NCBI GenBank assembly: GCA_003149565.1
Contig: QCWH01000014.1
Span: 2,615-66,614 of the forward strand
DNA: 64,000 nt
Source of the DNA: Marivita sp. XM-24bin2
GTDB lineage: Bacteria > Pseudomonadota > Alphaproteobacteria > Rhodobacterales > Rhodobacteraceae
Reading direction: 5' to 3'
The notes below the pieces were generated by a model, which saw only the letters and a list, made by a program, of their open reading frames with translations, was not told where the DNA came from and searched no databases. A program made the translations under genes and the position numbers. This document shows positions 6,804 to 15,899 of this stretch, one piece after another; the stretch's first letter is position 1, and each line of letters starts with the position of its first letter.

Positions 6804-8273
6804 ATGCAGACCAATCCGATCAACATCATCAAGTCGACTTACGATCAGGCGCTTGCTCTCGCGCGTCAGGGGGATTTCAGAAAAGCCGCCGGACTGCTAG
6901 ATGGCCTCGCGCTGAAAGCGCCAAACCAACCCGAAATACATTTTCAGCGCGCCCGCATGGCGGACAAGCTGGGGGATCCGGAAAAGCGGCTGTCTTCTAT
7001 TGACCGTGCAGTTGCCTTACGCGGCACAGAACCCGCTATCCTGAATGAAGCCATTGCTGCCCATAAATCCGCAGGACACCATGATATAGTCCTCAAGCTA
7101 TATGACAGCCTGATCGCGCTTGATCCAAAAGCCATCAAACCCCAAGCCGAAAAAGCACTGTATCTGCAAACCGCAGGGCGGTTTGACGAGTCGGAAAAAC
7201 TCCTCCGAAAGCTGCAGAAAAAAAATCCCCATGATGCCGAACTTTATCGGATGCTGGCGACCACGATTCGCATCGCGCCAAACGATCCTATGATCGGTGC
7301 GATGCGTCGGCTTGCCAACCACCCCCGCTTGTCAGCGCAAGGCCGCATGCACATCAACTTCGCCCTGGCGAAAGCGATGGAAGATACCAAGAACATCGCC
7401 AAGGTTTTTCCGCATCTGCGCGTTGCCAACAAAACCCAGGCGGAGCTTTTCCCGGATGATCCGGCCGCCCGCGCTGCCGAACATCAGGGCGTGTTGAATG
7501 CGCAAGAAGGGCTCGCTCCCATCTCAGCGTCACAGGGCACCGATCCAGCACTGATCTTCGTGACCGGCCTACCCCGCTCGGGCACGACACTTGTTGAACA
7601 AATCATTGCCAGCCACAGCCAGGTACACGCTGGTGGAGAGATGGCCACAGCCTTGCGCACCGCGTACAGCATTTTTGGGCAAGGCGCTGAGATGCGCTCT
7701 TTGAGTGATGAACCAGCGCAGAGCTTTCAAAGCTTCGTAGCGCGGCTCAGCGCTGCAAACCGGCCCTATGCCGATACGTCCAAACCAAATCTGACCGACA
7801 AGTCGATCATGGCGTTCCTGATCTACGGATTGCTTCATGCGACCTTGCCGAATGCACGTTTCATTGTCGTGCATCGCGATCCACGCGACATCGCTCTGTC
7901 GATCTACAAAAACCATTTCAACAGTGGCACACATCGCTACGCCAATGATCTCGCATCCATCGCAGAAGTCATAAAGTCTTTCCGTAAGATCATCGCGCAT
8001 TGGCGTGCTGTTCTTCCCGACAGGTTTGCCGAAATCCACTACGAAGATCTGGTATTGGAACCCGAGACACAGTCGAGGAAACTGATCACAGCTGCCGGGC
8101 TGGACTGGGAAGATCAGTGCCTTAACTTCCACAAGAAAGGCGGCACCATAAAGACGCTTAGTCTGCACCAGGTCCGCCAGCCAATCTACAAAAGCTCAGC
8201 CGCAGCATGGCGCCGCTACGAGACCGAGCTGCAACCCTTCATCGACGCTTGGGGAGACACACCATGGGATTGA
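6804..8273 (+). CDS. TPR-sulfotransferase
   Basis: A 489-aa cytosolic protein with tetratricopeptide-like helical repeats in about the first 230 residues and a sulfotransferase domain after them. The PAPS 5'-phosphosulfate loop is visible as GLPRSGTTLVEQI near residue 254 and the 3'-phosphate motif as HRDPRDIALS near 356. Such proteins transfer sulfate from PAPS to a hydroxyl or amine; the acceptor cannot be told. I chose ATG 6804 because the open frame upstream runs back into the porin terminator. Its last codons overlap yggS by 10 nt, so the two are probably co-transcribed, although no functional link is evident. Confidence 0.88.
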   Translation: MQTNPINIIKSTYDQALALARQGDFRKAAGLLDGLALKAPNQPEIHFQRARMADKLGDPEKRLSSIDRAVALRGTEPAILNEAIAAHKSAGHHDIVLKLYDSLIALDPKAIKPQAEKALYLQTAGRFDESEKLLRKLQKKNPHDAELYRMLATTIRIAPNDPMIGAMRRLANHPRLSAQGRMHINFALAKAMEDTKNIAKVFPHLRVANKTQAELFPDDPAARAAEHQGVLNAQEGLAPISASQGTDPALIFVTGLPRSGTTLVEQIIASHSQVHAGGEMATALRTAYSIFGQGAEMRSLSDEPAQSFQSFVARLSAANRPYADTSKPNLTDKSIMAFLIYGLLHATLPNARFIVVHRDPRDIALSIYKNHFNSGTHRYANDLASIAEVIKSFRKIIAHWRAVLPDRFAEIHYEDLVLEPETQSRKLITAAGLDWEDQCLNFHKKGGTIKTLSLHQVRQPIYKSSAAAWRRYETELQPFIDAWGDTPWD

Positions 8274-8923
8274 CCGACATCACCACGCGCATTGCAAAAG
8301 CCGCAAAAGACGCGGATCGTGATCCAGCGGACATCACCCTGATTGCCGTGTCAAAGGTGCAACCGAACGACCGGGTCGAAGCCGTACTAAAGGAAGGTCA
8401 CCGCAGTTTTGGCGAAAATCGCGTGCAGGAAGCAGCCGGCAAATGGCCCGATTTTCGCGAAGCCTTTAGCGGCATCGATCTGCATCTGATCGGCCCTCTG
8501 CAAAGCAATAAGGCGCGTCAGGCATTCGAACTTTTCGACATGATCCATACGCTCGACCGGCCCAAACTGGCCAATACTTTTGCCCGGCTCGCGCAGGAAA
8601 TGGGCCACTGTCCGCCCCTCTTCATTCAGGTGAACACTGGGGAAGAACCGCAGAAAGCTGGGATCGCACCGGCCGACACCGACGCCTTTGTTCAGGAATG
8701 CCGCACGCTCGACTTACCGGTCCAGGGCCTGATGTGCATCCCGCCGGTGGACGAAACCCCTTCTCTGCATTTCGCCCTGTTGCGCAAGTTGGCCAGTCGC
8801 AATGGCCTCAGCCAACTCTCGATGGGCATGAGTGACGATTTCGAACAGGCCATTGCCTTCGGTGCTACACATATCCGTGTCGGCTCGGCCCTGTTCGGCG
8901 AACGGGTTCCGCCTGCGGGATAA
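8264..8923 (+). CDS. yggS: YggS/PLPBP family pyridoxal phosphate homeostasis protein
   Basis: A 219-aa single-domain PLP protein with the alanine-racemase-like fold. The PLP lysine is Lys31 in LIAVSKVQ, followed by the family's SFGENRVQEA, then GPLQSNKARQAFELFDMIHTLD in two motifs and the phosphate-binding MGMSDDFEQAI and RVGSALFGER segments. The family controls free PLP and amino-acid balance. ATG 8264 is preferred over the longer frame at 8207 because it matches the family start. It overlaps the sulfotransferase gene and is followed by palindromes and the convergent ATP synthase operon. Confidence 0.93.
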   Translation: MGLTDITTRIAKAAKDADRDPADITLIAVSKVQPNDRVEAVLKEGHRSFGENRVQEAAGKWPDFREAFSGIDLHLIGPLQSNKARQAFELFDMIHTLDRPKLANTFARLAQEMGHCPPLFIQVNTGEEPQKAGIAPADTDAFVQECRTLDLPVQGLMCIPPVDETPSLHFALLRKLASRNGLSQLSMGMSDDFEQAIAFGATHIRVGSALFGERVPPAG

Positions 8924-8929
8924 GTCGGA

Positions 8930-8969
8930 TTTTCCGTCGACGGAAAACCCGGATGCCTCGACGCATCCG
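8930..8969. repeat. Paired palindromes after yggS
   Basis: TTTTCCGTCGACGGAAAA (8930-8947) is a perfect palindrome. A second hairpin follows with arms CGGATGC (8950-8956) and GCATCCG (8963-8969). This is one member of a paired-palindrome family seen at several gene ends in the window. Confidence 0.8.
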
Positions 8970-8981
8970 CCCGCACCCACG

Positions 8982-9012
8982 AAAAAACAAAAAGCCCCGG
9001 AAAACCGGGGCT
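8982..9012 (-). terminator. Terminator of the ATP synthase F0 operon
   Basis: On the minus strand AGCCCCGG and its complement (8993-9000 and 9005-9012, loop of four) are followed by a long T-tract, TTTTTGTTTTTT (8982-8993). The T-tract is only on this strand, so it terminates the atp operon. Confidence 0.88.
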
Positions 9013-9036
9013 CTTATCATGTTGCGATCAGGAAAA

Positions 9037-9597
9037 TCAGTGCAGCTTCTGACCAACCTCGGCGATCGCTTCGTCAATGCTCTTGGCCGCATCTTTGGCG
9101 GTCATTTGCTTGGCGACAACGTCGCGGGCAGCCTCGATGGCGACGGCAATTGCACGGTCACGCACTTCTTTGACCGCGCTGGCCTCAGCGGATGCAATCT
9201 GATCCTCGGCGGCTGCCAAACGACGCGCAATGGATTTTTCAAGGTCGGCCTTGGCCTGCTCACCGGCCAGAACGGCTTCTTCCTTGGCATGCGCGATGAT
9301 CCGGTCGGCTTGCTCCTGAACTTCTCGCTGACGGCGCTCGTAGGAGGCCAGAAGCGCCTGTGCTTCTTCGCGCACCGCTTTCGCTTCATCCAGTTCGCTC
9401 TTGATGTCTTCGGCGCGCTTGTCCAGCATGCCCATCAGCAGAGTCGGAACCTTGAAATACAGCAACACACCGAGGAAGACGATGAAACCAATCGTCACCA
9501 CAAAATCGGTGTTCTTGAGCGAAAAGAAGGGTCCGGACGCGGCAAATGCGGGGCTTGCGAGCAGCGATGCCGCGGCAATGGTCATGATACGGTTCAT
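9037..9597 (-). CDS. atpF: F0F1 ATP synthase subunit b
   Basis: A 186-aa peripheral-stalk subunit: an N-terminal hydrophobic leader, one membrane helix at about residues 30-50 (DFVVTIGFIVFLGVLLYF), then a long charged coiled coil (RAEDIKSELDEAKAVREEAQ...). It links F0 to the delta subunit of F1. The start is taken at ATG 9597 because AAGGGG lies at a suitable distance; a GTG nine bases upstream (9606) is too close to that site and overlaps the atpX stop. It is the last gene of the atpIBEXF operon. The two b-type genes (atpX, atpF) are typical of Rhodobacterales, where b and b' form a heterodimer. Confidence 0.93.
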   Translation of the reverse strand: MNRIMTIAAASLLASPAFAASGPFFSLKNTDFVVTIGFIVFLGVLLYFKVPTLLMGMLDKRAEDIKSELDEAKAVREEAQALLASYERRQREVQEQADRIIAHAKEEAVLAGEQAKADLEKSIARRLAAAEDQIASAEASAVKEVRDRAIAVAIEAARDVVAKQMTAKDAAKSIDEAIAEVGQKLH

Positions 9598-9602
9598 GTC
9601 GC

Positions 9603-10148
9603 TCACCCCTTCAACTGTGCATCGACGGCAGCGGCAATGGCTGCATCGTCGGCTTGACCACCAACTGCAGCAACGATGCTGCCGGCAGTGTCTTTGGCCA
9701 CAGCTTCCACGCTCTCAACAGCAGAGGCGCGAATGTCTGCGATGGCTTTCTCGGACTCGGCGGCCTTGGCTGCGATTTCCGCATCCGCCTTGGCAATTGC
9801 CTTGTCCAGTTCGGCCTGCATTTCGGCTTTGTTCTTGGCAATAATTTCCTGTGCTTCCGCACGGGCATCGGCCAGAGCCTTGTTGTAAGCCTCTTCGGCT
9901 TCGACAGCTTTCTGCTTGAGGTCTTCAGCAGCCGCCAGGTCGTTGGTGATAGTGCCTTGTCGTTCCGCCAGAACCGTCGCAATGCGCGGCAACGCGATGC
10001 GGGACAGGACAAAGTAAATCGCGATCAGTGCGATCAGAAGCCAGAAAATCTGGTTCGGCATCCAGTCGGCGCAAAGCTGTGGCATGCCGATGGCGCTGCC
10101 ATCCGGACCCACACAAGCGCTGGCTGTACCAGTGGTTTCGGTTGCCAT
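9603..10148 (-). CDS. atpX: F0F1 ATP synthase subunit b'
   Basis: A 181-aa second b-type subunit. A 30-residue N-terminal segment precedes the membrane helix at about 33-52 ([21 protein letters not shown]). The rest is an Ala/Glu/Lys-rich coiled coil. It pairs with AtpF in the peripheral stalk in photosynthetic and related alphaproteobacteria. It sits between atpE and atpF, and its stop overlaps the start region of atpF. The 85-bp gap to atpE contains a GGGCGG...CCGCCC inverted repeat, which may help set the high level of AtpE mRNA. Confidence 0.92.
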   Translation of the reverse strand: MATETTGTASACVGPDGSAIGMPQLCADWMPNQIFWLLIALIAIYFVLSRIALPRIATVLAERQGTITNDLAAAEDLKQKAVEAEEAYNKALADARAEAQEIIAKNKAEMQAELDKAIAKADAEIAAKAAESEKAIADIRASAVESVEAVAKDTAGSIVAAVGGQADDAAIAAAVDAQLKG

Positions 10149-10233
10149 ATCGTCCTCCGTCGGAACTTGTCGTTACATCGGGCGGGCCGCGTGATTACGG
10201 CACCGCCCGCGCGTAAGGATTTAAGTCCGAAAC

Positions 10234-10458
10234 TTAGACGGCGAACATCAGCAGCAGCGACACGAGGAACGCGAAGATCCCCAGCGCTTCTGCAAACGCG
10301 ATACCGATGAAGAGCGTTGCTGTCTGCGATGCAGCAGCGGACGGGTTACGCAGAGCACCTGCGAGGTAGTTGCCGGCCACGTTGCCCACCCCGATTGCGG
10401 CTGCGCCGGAACCGATTGCTGCCAGGCCTGCGCCGATATGTGCGAGATCGCCTTCCAT
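10234..10458 (-). CDS. atpE: F0F1 ATP synthase subunit c
   Basis: A 74-aa proteolipid forming the rotor ring. Helix 1 is Gly/Ala-rich ([17 protein letters not shown]), the polar loop is R37-N-P, and helix 2 holds the proton-binding Glu57 in [10 protein letters not shown]. The length suits the alphaproteobacterial form. It lies between atpB and atpX in the same orientation with short gaps on both sides. The acidic residue sits in helix 2, as in H+-type rings; the surrounding residues give no clear sign of a Na+ site. Confidence 0.96.
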   Translation of the reverse strand: MEGDLAHIGAGLAAIGSGAAAIGVGNVAGNYLAGALRNPSAAASQTATLFIGIAFAEALGIFAFLVSLLLMFAV

Positions 10459-10524
10459 GTGAATTCTCCTTACGATTGGAAGTTAGCGTTTAGGCGTAGG
10501 GTGCGTGATGTCACGCACCGAACA

Positions 10525-11283
10525 TTAGTGTGACGGGTGCAGCGCGTCCTTGAGGTACACGCAGGTCAGGATCGTGAACACGTAGGCCTGAATGAAGGCC
10601 ACGAGCACTTCCAGAGCATAGATTGCCGTGATGCCGAGGATCGACAGAGGCGCGACTGCAGTGATCGCGGCGAAGCCGGCGAACACTTTGAGAACCGCGT
10701 GACCGGCCATGATGTTACCCGCAAGACGGATGGAATGGCTCACAGGGCGCACGAAGTACGAAATCAGTTCAATCACTGCGAGGATCGGGCGCAGCGCCAA
10801 AGGCGCGCTCGAGACCCAGAAGAGGCCAAGAAAGCCAGCGCCGTTCTTGATGAAGCCCAGCGCGGTCACGGCGATGAAAACACCAAAGCCCAGCACTGCC
10901 GTCACCGCAATATGCGACGTCGGCGAGAAGGATGTCGGGATCAGAGCAAGGAAGTTCGAGAAGACGATGAACATGAACAGCGTGAAGATGTACGGGAAAT
11001 ACTTGACCGCATCCTTGCCGGTCACGTCTTCGACCATCTTGTAGACAAAACCATAGGCCAGCTCGGCGATCGATTGCACCCGTGTCGGCACTGTCGCGCG
11101 CTTGGAGGTGCCCAGCACCATCAGCGCGATGACACAGGCGACTGCGAGCAGGAGCCACAACGCCACATTGGTAAAGGTGAACATGCCCACTGCACCGTCG
11201 CCAAACAGCGGCTTGACGATGAACTGGTCCATTGGGTGGAAAACCAGTCCGCCTTCGCTCTGACCGTTAGCTTCCGTCGCCAT
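10525..11283 (-). CDS. atpB: F0F1 ATP synthase subunit a
   Basis: A 252-aa polytopic membrane protein that forms the proton half-channels beside the c-ring. The essential Arg is visible as Arg186 in [14 protein letters not shown]; the preceding [11 protein letters not shown] and the following C-terminal helices with [17 protein letters not shown] are characteristic. It starts 16 bp before the atpI stop, so the two overlap. It is the second gene of the operon. Confidence 0.95.
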   Translation of the reverse strand: MATEANGQSEGGLVFHPMDQFIVKPLFGDGAVGMFTFTNVALWLLLAVACVIALMVLGTSKRATVPTRVQSIAELAYGFVYKMVEDVTGKDAVKYFPYIFTLFMFIVFSNFLALIPTSFSPTSHIAVTAVLGFGVFIAVTALGFIKNGAGFLGLFWVSSAPLALRPILAVIELISYFVRPVSHSIRLAGNIMAGHAVLKVFAGFAAITAVAPLSILGITAIYALEVLVAFIQAYVFTILTCVYLKDALHPSH

Positions 11284-11614
11284 GTCGATCCCTCTCGTTC
11301 TCTCCGGCCAGATCGGCCAGTTGTTTGACCTGCAACTCCTTGGCGGTGCGGATCATCACATTCACCCCCGCCGCGAAGCCCAGCAATGTAAACAGCACCA
11401 TCAACCACGGATCGGTCCCGAAGACCGCATCTAGCCCGTATCCGATGCCAAATCCGATCCCAAGACCGGACACCATCTCGATCACCATGCGCCACGCTTG
11501 CTGCGCCTGGCTGTAGTGTTCCTCCTGGTGAGGCTTGTCTTCCTTGGCCCCCTTGGCCGCCGCAATCCGCGCTTCCAGCTCCTTCAGCCGTTGCTTTGGA
11601 TCACTCTCAGACAT
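11267..11614 (-). CDS. atpI: AtpI, ATP synthase assembly-type subunit
   Basis: A 115-aa protein with a charged N-terminal half ([20 protein letters not shown]) and two C-terminal membrane helices ([19 protein letters not shown] and [19 protein letters not shown]), matching the AtpI/AtpQ-like first gene of alphaproteobacterial F0 operons; such proteins help assemble the c-ring. I chose ATG 11614 rather than the longer frame to 11644 because GGATGGAG precedes it and the protein start is typical. It overlaps atpB by 17 bp. Confidence 0.88.
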   Translation of the reverse strand: MSESDPKQRLKELEARIAAAKGAKEDKPHQEEHYSQAQQAWRMVIEMVSGLGIGFGIGYGLDAVFGTDPWLMVLFTLLGFAAGVNVMIRTAKELQVKQLADLAGENERDRHGDGS

Positions 11615-11644
11615 GCGCTCCATCCCAATTGGAACTTTGAGCAT

Positions 11645-11673
11645 GTGCTACGGTGCAGCATGCCCTGAGTCAA
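11645..11673 (-). promoter_or_regulatory. Probable promoter of the atpIBEXF operon
   Basis: On the minus strand TTGACT (11668-11673) and TAGCAC (11645-11650) are 17 bp apart, about 30 bp before the atpI start. The -35 box is a good match and the -10 box a weak one. Confidence 0.45.
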
Positions 11674-11707
11674 GGCGCTGCTTCGCCCAGCTCGCCTGAG
11701 CTTAAAC

Positions 11708-11727
11708 CATTGAAAATATATATTTTA
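11708..11727 (-). promoter_or_regulatory. AT-rich near-palindrome upstream of atpI and arsR-like gene
   Basis: CATTGAAAATATATATTTTA on the + strand lies 94 nt upstream of atpI (minus) and 117 nt upstream of the divergent ArsR-type gene. It is nearly identical to copies at 2268 and 48661. Confidence 0.4.
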
Positions 11728-11844
11728 AGAGCGCCAAGAACCAAACAACCAAACGGTCGCAGCCGCAAGTTTCAGGTTTTCGGTCCGTTTGGCATATTCA
11801 ACTTTTCGGTTGAGTTTTGGCGCGGTCTCCGTCTACTGCGCGTC

Positions 11845-12177
11845 ATGGCCCCAACACTCGACACTGTCTTCGCAGCTCTGGCAGACCCGACGCGCCGTCA
11901 GATCCTGACGATGCTGCTCGAAGATGACATGGCCGTCACCGACGTGGCCGAACCGTTCGAGATGTCGCTTGCCGCGATTTCCAAGCACCTGATGGCCCTG
12001 GCAGACGCGGGCCTGATCAGTCAGGAAAAACGCGGCCGCGTGAAATGGTGCAAGCTGGAAGCCGATGCACTGCGCGAAGCCAGCATCTGGATGCAAAGCT
12101 TCGGTCAGTTCGAAGCCATCAACCTCGATGCCTTCGAACGCTTTCTTGAAACCGAAAACCTGACCTCAGACACCTGA
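11845..12177 (+). CDS. ArsR-family winged-helix regulator
   Basis: A 110-aa DNA-binding protein. The opening FAALADPTRRQILTMLLE and the recognition helix region MSLAAISKHLMALADAGLI are typical of ArsR/SmtB regulators, followed by the wing EKRGRVKWCKLEADALREA. No CxC metal motif of the ArsR alpha3 type is visible, so it is more like the non-metal members that act beside SRPBCC or other genes; no such partner is adjacent. ATG 11845 fits the family; the frame upstream to 11653 is the divergent promoter region. It is followed by a pair of palindromes and the convergent M3 peptidase gene. Confidence 0.85.
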   Translation: MAPTLDTVFAALADPTRRQILTMLLEDDMAVTDVAEPFEMSLAAISKHLMALADAGLISQEKRGRVKWCKLEADALREASIWMQSFGQFEAINLDAFERFLETENLTSDT

Positions 12178-12182
12178 CGCCC

Positions 12183-12221
12183 AAACGCGTCGACGCGTTT
12201 GAGCACTCCGTCGACGGAGTG
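12183..12221. repeat. Paired palindromes after arsR-like gene
   Basis: Two perfect 18-bp palindromes, AAACGCGTCGACGCGTTT (12183-12200) and CACTCCGTCGACGGAGTG (12204-12221), three bases apart, between convergent genes. Both are centred on GTCGAC. Confidence 0.85.
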
Positions 12222-12229
12222 TCCGCGCC

Positions 12230-14242
12230 TCACGCCGCCAGCCCGCGCCCCTTGAGCAACGCCTCAACCCCAGGCATCCGTCCCCGGAACTGGGTATAGA
12301 GCACATCTGCCTCCTCGGACCCGCCGGCGGACAGGATGAACTGCTCCAGCTTTCGCGCCATTATCGGATCGAACGCGCCACCTGCTTCCTCGAACGCCTC
12401 GAACGCATCCGCATCCATAACCTCAGACCACATGTAGCTGTAATAGCCTGACGAATACCCGTCCCCGGTAAACACATGTGCAAAATGCGGCGTGGCATGA
12501 CGCATGACAATGGCCTCCGGCATCCCGATCTCCGCCAACACCTTGGCCTGCTCGGCCATTGGATCGGCAGGAGGCTCGCCCTCGTGGAACGCCAGATCCA
12601 CCAACGCCGAGGCCACGTATTCCACCGTCTGGAAGCCCATGTCATAGGTCGCCGCCGCCAGCACCTTGTCCAGCATCTCCTGCGGCATCGCCTCGCCGGT
12701 CTCTGCGTGGGTCGCGAATTCCTGAAGCACCGCCGGCACTTCCAGCCAATGCTCGTACAACTGGCTTGGCAACTCGACAAAGTCCCGCGCCACCGACGTG
12801 CCCGAGATCATGTCATAGGTCACATCCGACAGCATTTGGTGCAGCGCATGCCCGAATTCGTGGAACAGCGTCCGCGCGTCATCATACGACAGCAGCGCCG
12901 GGTCACCCTTGGCGAAGTTGCAGATATTCACGACGATCGGCGCCTGCACATCCGGGAACTTGCGCTGCGACCGCATCGCCGAGCACCATGCACCCGACCG
13001 CTTCGACGCCCGCGCGAAGTAATCCCCGATGAACACCGCCACATGCTTCCCGTTCCGCGTTACCTCCCAAGCCCGTGCATCCGGGTGGTAGAGCGCCACA
13101 TCCAAAGGCCGGAACTCCAGCCCGAACAGCCGATTGGCACAGGCAAAGGACGCTTGAATCATGTTTTCCAATTGGAAATAGGGCTTCAACTCCGCCTCGT
13201 TCAGCGCAAATTCCTCACGTCGCCGCGCCTCGGAATAATACCGCCAATCCCACGCCTGCAATGGCCCGTTCACACCATCGGCCACCATCCTGTCTTCCAG
13301 CAGCGCAGCATCCGCCAAAGCCCGCGCCTTCGCAGGCTCCCACACATCCATCAACAAATCGCGAACAGCCTCAGGCGTTTTCGCCATCTCGGTCTCAAGC
13401 TTGTAGGACGCGAAATCGTCATACCCAAGCAACTTCGCCCGCTCGGCCCGCAACTTCAAAATTTCCGCTGCAACCCCACGGTTGTCCGTCTTGCCGCCAT
13501 TCTCGCCGCGCGCCACCCAGGCGCGCCAGGCCTCTTCCCGCAACGACCGATTGGGGCAGAACTGCAAGAACGGCACGATCACCGACCGCGACAGCGTCAA
13601 TACAGGACCATCCGCACCCCGCTCCTTGCCTGCCGCGCGCACCGCGCTCACCACAAACGCAGGCAATCCCTCCAACTCATCCTCGGACAAGGCCCGCTGC
13701 CAGTCGCGCTCATCCGCCAGAAGGTTCTGCCCGAACTGCGTGCCCAAGGTCGCCAAACGCCCCTTGATCTCCTTCATCCGTGCCGCGGCATCCCCGGTCA
13801 GCGCAGCACCCGCCCGCACGAAGCCCCGATGGGTCAGCATCAGCACACGCGCCTGCTCTGGCGTCAGGTCCAGCGCATCCCGCGCCAGCCACACCTGTTC
13901 AATCCGCGCAAACAGCGCCTGATTGCCATAGATTGCCGCTGAATGCGCGGCCAGTTTGGGCGAAAACTCACGCATGATCTCTTCGCGCATGTCGGTGCTG
14001 TCGGCGCCGGCCAGATTGTAAAACACACCCAATACCCGGTCCAACGCCGCGCCGGTCCGCATCAGACCTTCAATCGTGTTCTCGAAGGTCGGCGGCTCCG
14101 GATTGGTCGCCACCGCCTCGACCTCCACCAGCTCTTCCGCCATCGCAGCCTCGATCGCGGGCGCGAAATGCGCGTCGTCGATCCGTTCAAAAGGCGGCAG
14201 GCCGAACTCTGTGTCCCAGGTCTCAAGTAACGGGTTGGTCAT
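12230..14242 (-). CDS. M3-family zinc metallopeptidase (oligopeptidase A / Dcp type)
   Basis: A 670-aa cytosolic peptidase with the full length of the M3A family. The zinc motif HEFGH lies near residue 460 in LFHEFGHALHQML, with the third ligand Glu in the region after it, and the C-terminal substrate-binding GYSSGYYSYMWSEVMDADAFEAF is conserved. The family cleaves short peptides during protein turnover. OpdA (PrlC) and Dcp cannot be separated by eye. It follows the moeB-like gene with an 81-bp gap on the same strand, at the end of the rpoH-to-peptidase gene group. Confidence 0.9.
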   Translation of the reverse strand: MTNPLLETWDTEFGLPPFERIDDAHFAPAIEAAMAEELVEVEAVATNPEPPTFENTIEGLMRTGAALDRVLGVFYNLAGADSTDMREEIMREFSPKLAAHSAAIYGNQALFARIEQVWLARDALDLTPEQARVLMLTHRGFVRAGAALTGDAAARMKEIKGRLATLGTQFGQNLLADERDWQRALSEDELEGLPAFVVSAVRAAGKERGADGPVLTLSRSVIVPFLQFCPNRSLREEAWRAWVARGENGGKTDNRGVAAEILKLRAERAKLLGYDDFASYKLETEMAKTPEAVRDLLMDVWEPAKARALADAALLEDRMVADGVNGPLQAWDWRYYSEARRREEFALNEAELKPYFQLENMIQASFACANRLFGLEFRPLDVALYHPDARAWEVTRNGKHVAVFIGDYFARASKRSGAWCSAMRSQRKFPDVQAPIVVNICNFAKGDPALLSYDDARTLFHEFGHALHQMLSDVTYDMISGTSVARDFVELPSQLYEHWLEVPAVLQEFATHAETGEAMPQEMLDKVLAAATYDMGFQTVEYVASALVDLAFHEGEPPADPMAEQAKVLAEIGMPEAIVMRHATPHFAHVFTGDGYSSGYYSYMWSEVMDADAFEAFEEAGGAFDPIMARKLEQFILSAGGSEEADVLYTQFRGRMPGVEALLKGRGLAA

Positions 14243-14323
14243 TGAAGGCTCCTATTCGGTTTCCACAAAACCTAGGGCCAGCCGACGCCGACAACAATGG
14301 GCCACGCACAGGGAAAGCGGTGT

Positions 14324-15394
14324 TCAGTGGGCAGCAGCGGCCTTTGCACCAGGGCCGCAGATCGGGCAATCGCCCCGCGATTTCAACCCGATTTTCCGCG
14401 TCTCGCCCCAAAGCGCGTCGTAGATCAGCATCTCGCCCGTCAACGCCTGCCCCGCCCCGGTGATCAGCTTGATCGCCTCAACCGCCATCATCGACCCGAT
14501 CACCCCAGGCAACGGCCCGATCACGCCAGCCTCGGCACAAGACGGCGCCAGCCCCGCCGCAGGGGCTTCGGGGAAAATGCACTGGTAACAGGGCGTACCC
14601 GACGCTGGATCAAAGACCGAGATCTGCCCTTCCCATTGCGACAGCGCGCCCGAAATCAACGGCTTGCCCATGGCAACCGCCGCACGGTTCGCCAGATAGC
14701 GGGTGTCGAAATTGTCCGTACCGTCCAGAACCAGATCATACTCCGCCACCAGCTTTTCGGCCACATCCTCTGTCAGCCGCCGGTGATAAGGTCGCACCTC
14801 GACATGCGGGTTCTGTGCCAGCATCGCGGCCTGCGCGGAAAACACCTTTGGCATGCCGATGTCCTGATCCCGGTGGATCACCTGCCGTTGCAAATTGGCG
14901 TTCTCGACCACATCATCGTCGATCACCCCGATGGTGCCCACGCCCGCCGCTGCCAGGTATTGCAACGCAGGCGCGCCCAATCCTCCGGCCCCAATCACAA
15001 GTACCTTAGCATCGCGCAGCGCCTTCTGTCCCGGCCCGCCGATCTCGCGCAGCACGATATGACGGGCATAGCGCTCCAACTCCGAGGCCGAGAAACTGGC
15101 AGACCGCTTCACCGGCACTGCCTCCCCTTGTTCCTTGACCAGTGCGCGGGTCTTCAACCCTTTGACGACCCGCCCGTAAAGAACCGCAATCGCCGCAAAC
15201 ACACCCAGAAGAATCCACAGCGCCGCACTCTCGCCTGTCGCCATGCGCAACGGATGGCCCACCGGCAACGCGATCTGGATGAATAGCACGCCCACATAAA
15301 GCAGTCCGATCATGTAGAGCCGCGCCGTCCGTGGCATCTTCATCAGCGCGCCCAGACCCCAAAGGGCCGCTGCCATGGCGAAGACGACAATCAT
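14324..15394 (-). CDS. MoeB/ThiF/HesA-family adenylyltransferase with N-terminal membrane helices
   Basis: A 356-aa protein. The first ~80 residues hold three hydrophobic helices, and an E1-like adenylyltransferase domain follows with [17 protein letters not shown] near residue 134 and [13 protein letters not shown]. Two zinc-type pairs are visible, CYQC and CPIC near the C-terminus. MoeB and ThiF activate the C-terminal glycine of small sulfur carriers (MoaD, ThiS). Canonical MoeB is soluble and about 250 aa, so the membrane extension is a departure, though I believe such forms occur in related bacteria. The start overlaps the dut stop (ATGA). Confidence 0.85.
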   Translation of the reverse strand: MIVVFAMAAALWGLGALMKMPRTARLYMIGLLYVGVLFIQIALPVGHPLRMATGESAALWILLGVFAAIAVLYGRVVKGLKTRALVKEQGEAVPVKRSASFSASELERYARHIVLREIGGPGQKALRDAKVLVIGAGGLGAPALQYLAAAGVGTIGVIDDDVVENANLQRQVIHRDQDIGMPKVFSAQAAMLAQNPHVEVRPYHRRLTEDVAEKLVAEYDLVLDGTDNFDTRYLANRAAVAMGKPLISGALSQWEGQISVFDPASGTPCYQCIFPEAPAAGLAPSCAEAGVIGPLPGVIGSMMAVEAIKLITGAGQALTGEMLIYDALWGETRKIGLKSRGDCPICGPGAKAAAAH

Positions 15395-15849
15395 TCCGAC
15401 ACCCCGGTCGATCCAAACCCACCAGCACCCCGCGCCGTGTCGTCGAGGGTCTCCACCAAATCGAACTCCGCGCGCAGCACCGGGGCGACGATCATCTGCG
15501 CAATCCGGTCACCATGCAAAATCTCGAACGCTTCGTGTCCGGCATTCATCACGATCACCCCCAAAGGCCCCCGATAATCACTGTCGATCGTCCCCGGCGT
15601 ATTCGGCAATGTGATCCCGTGCTTCAAGGCAAGCCCCGAACGCGGCCTGATCTGCACCTCATACCCCTCTGGGATCGCCATGCGCAGTCCTGTCGGCACC
15701 AGCGCCCGCGCGCCCGGTTCCAGCATGACAGACCCGCGATCAGGGAAATTCGCCCGCAAATCCGCCCCCGCCGCACCGGCACTGGCATAGACCGGCAGCC
15801 CCAAAGACTTGTCCGCCTCGTCTTCCCAAGTCAGCCTGATCGCAACCAC
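15391..15849 (-). CDS. dut: dUTP diphosphatase
   Basis: A 152-aa trimeric dUTPase that converts dUTP to dUMP. All five motifs are visible in order: [40 protein letters not shown] and the C-terminal [11 protein letters not shown] chose the GTG at 15849 (giving MVAIRLTW) because it fits the family start and a purine-rich AAGAAGGG precedes it; the longer frame to 15891 nearly reaches coaBC. It is coupled to moeB-like by a 4-bp overlap and follows coaBC by 50 bp. Confidence 0.92.
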   Translation of the reverse strand: MVAIRLTWEDEADKSLGLPVYASAGAAGADLRANFPDRGSVMLEPGARALVPTGLRMAIPEGYEVQIRPRSGLALKHGITLPNTPGTIDSDYRGPLGVIVMNAGHEAFEILHGDRIAQMIVAPVLRAEFDLVETLDDTARGAGGFGSTGVSE

Positions 15850-15899
15850 GCCTTGCCCTTCTTCTTTTTCCAAATATGCAAAATGGCCCAACCGCGCCG

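Noticed and set aside
12476..13942. 488-aa frame opposite the M3 peptidase
   Set aside because: Arg/His/Pro-rich shadow; the peptidase has the HEFGH motif and full family length.
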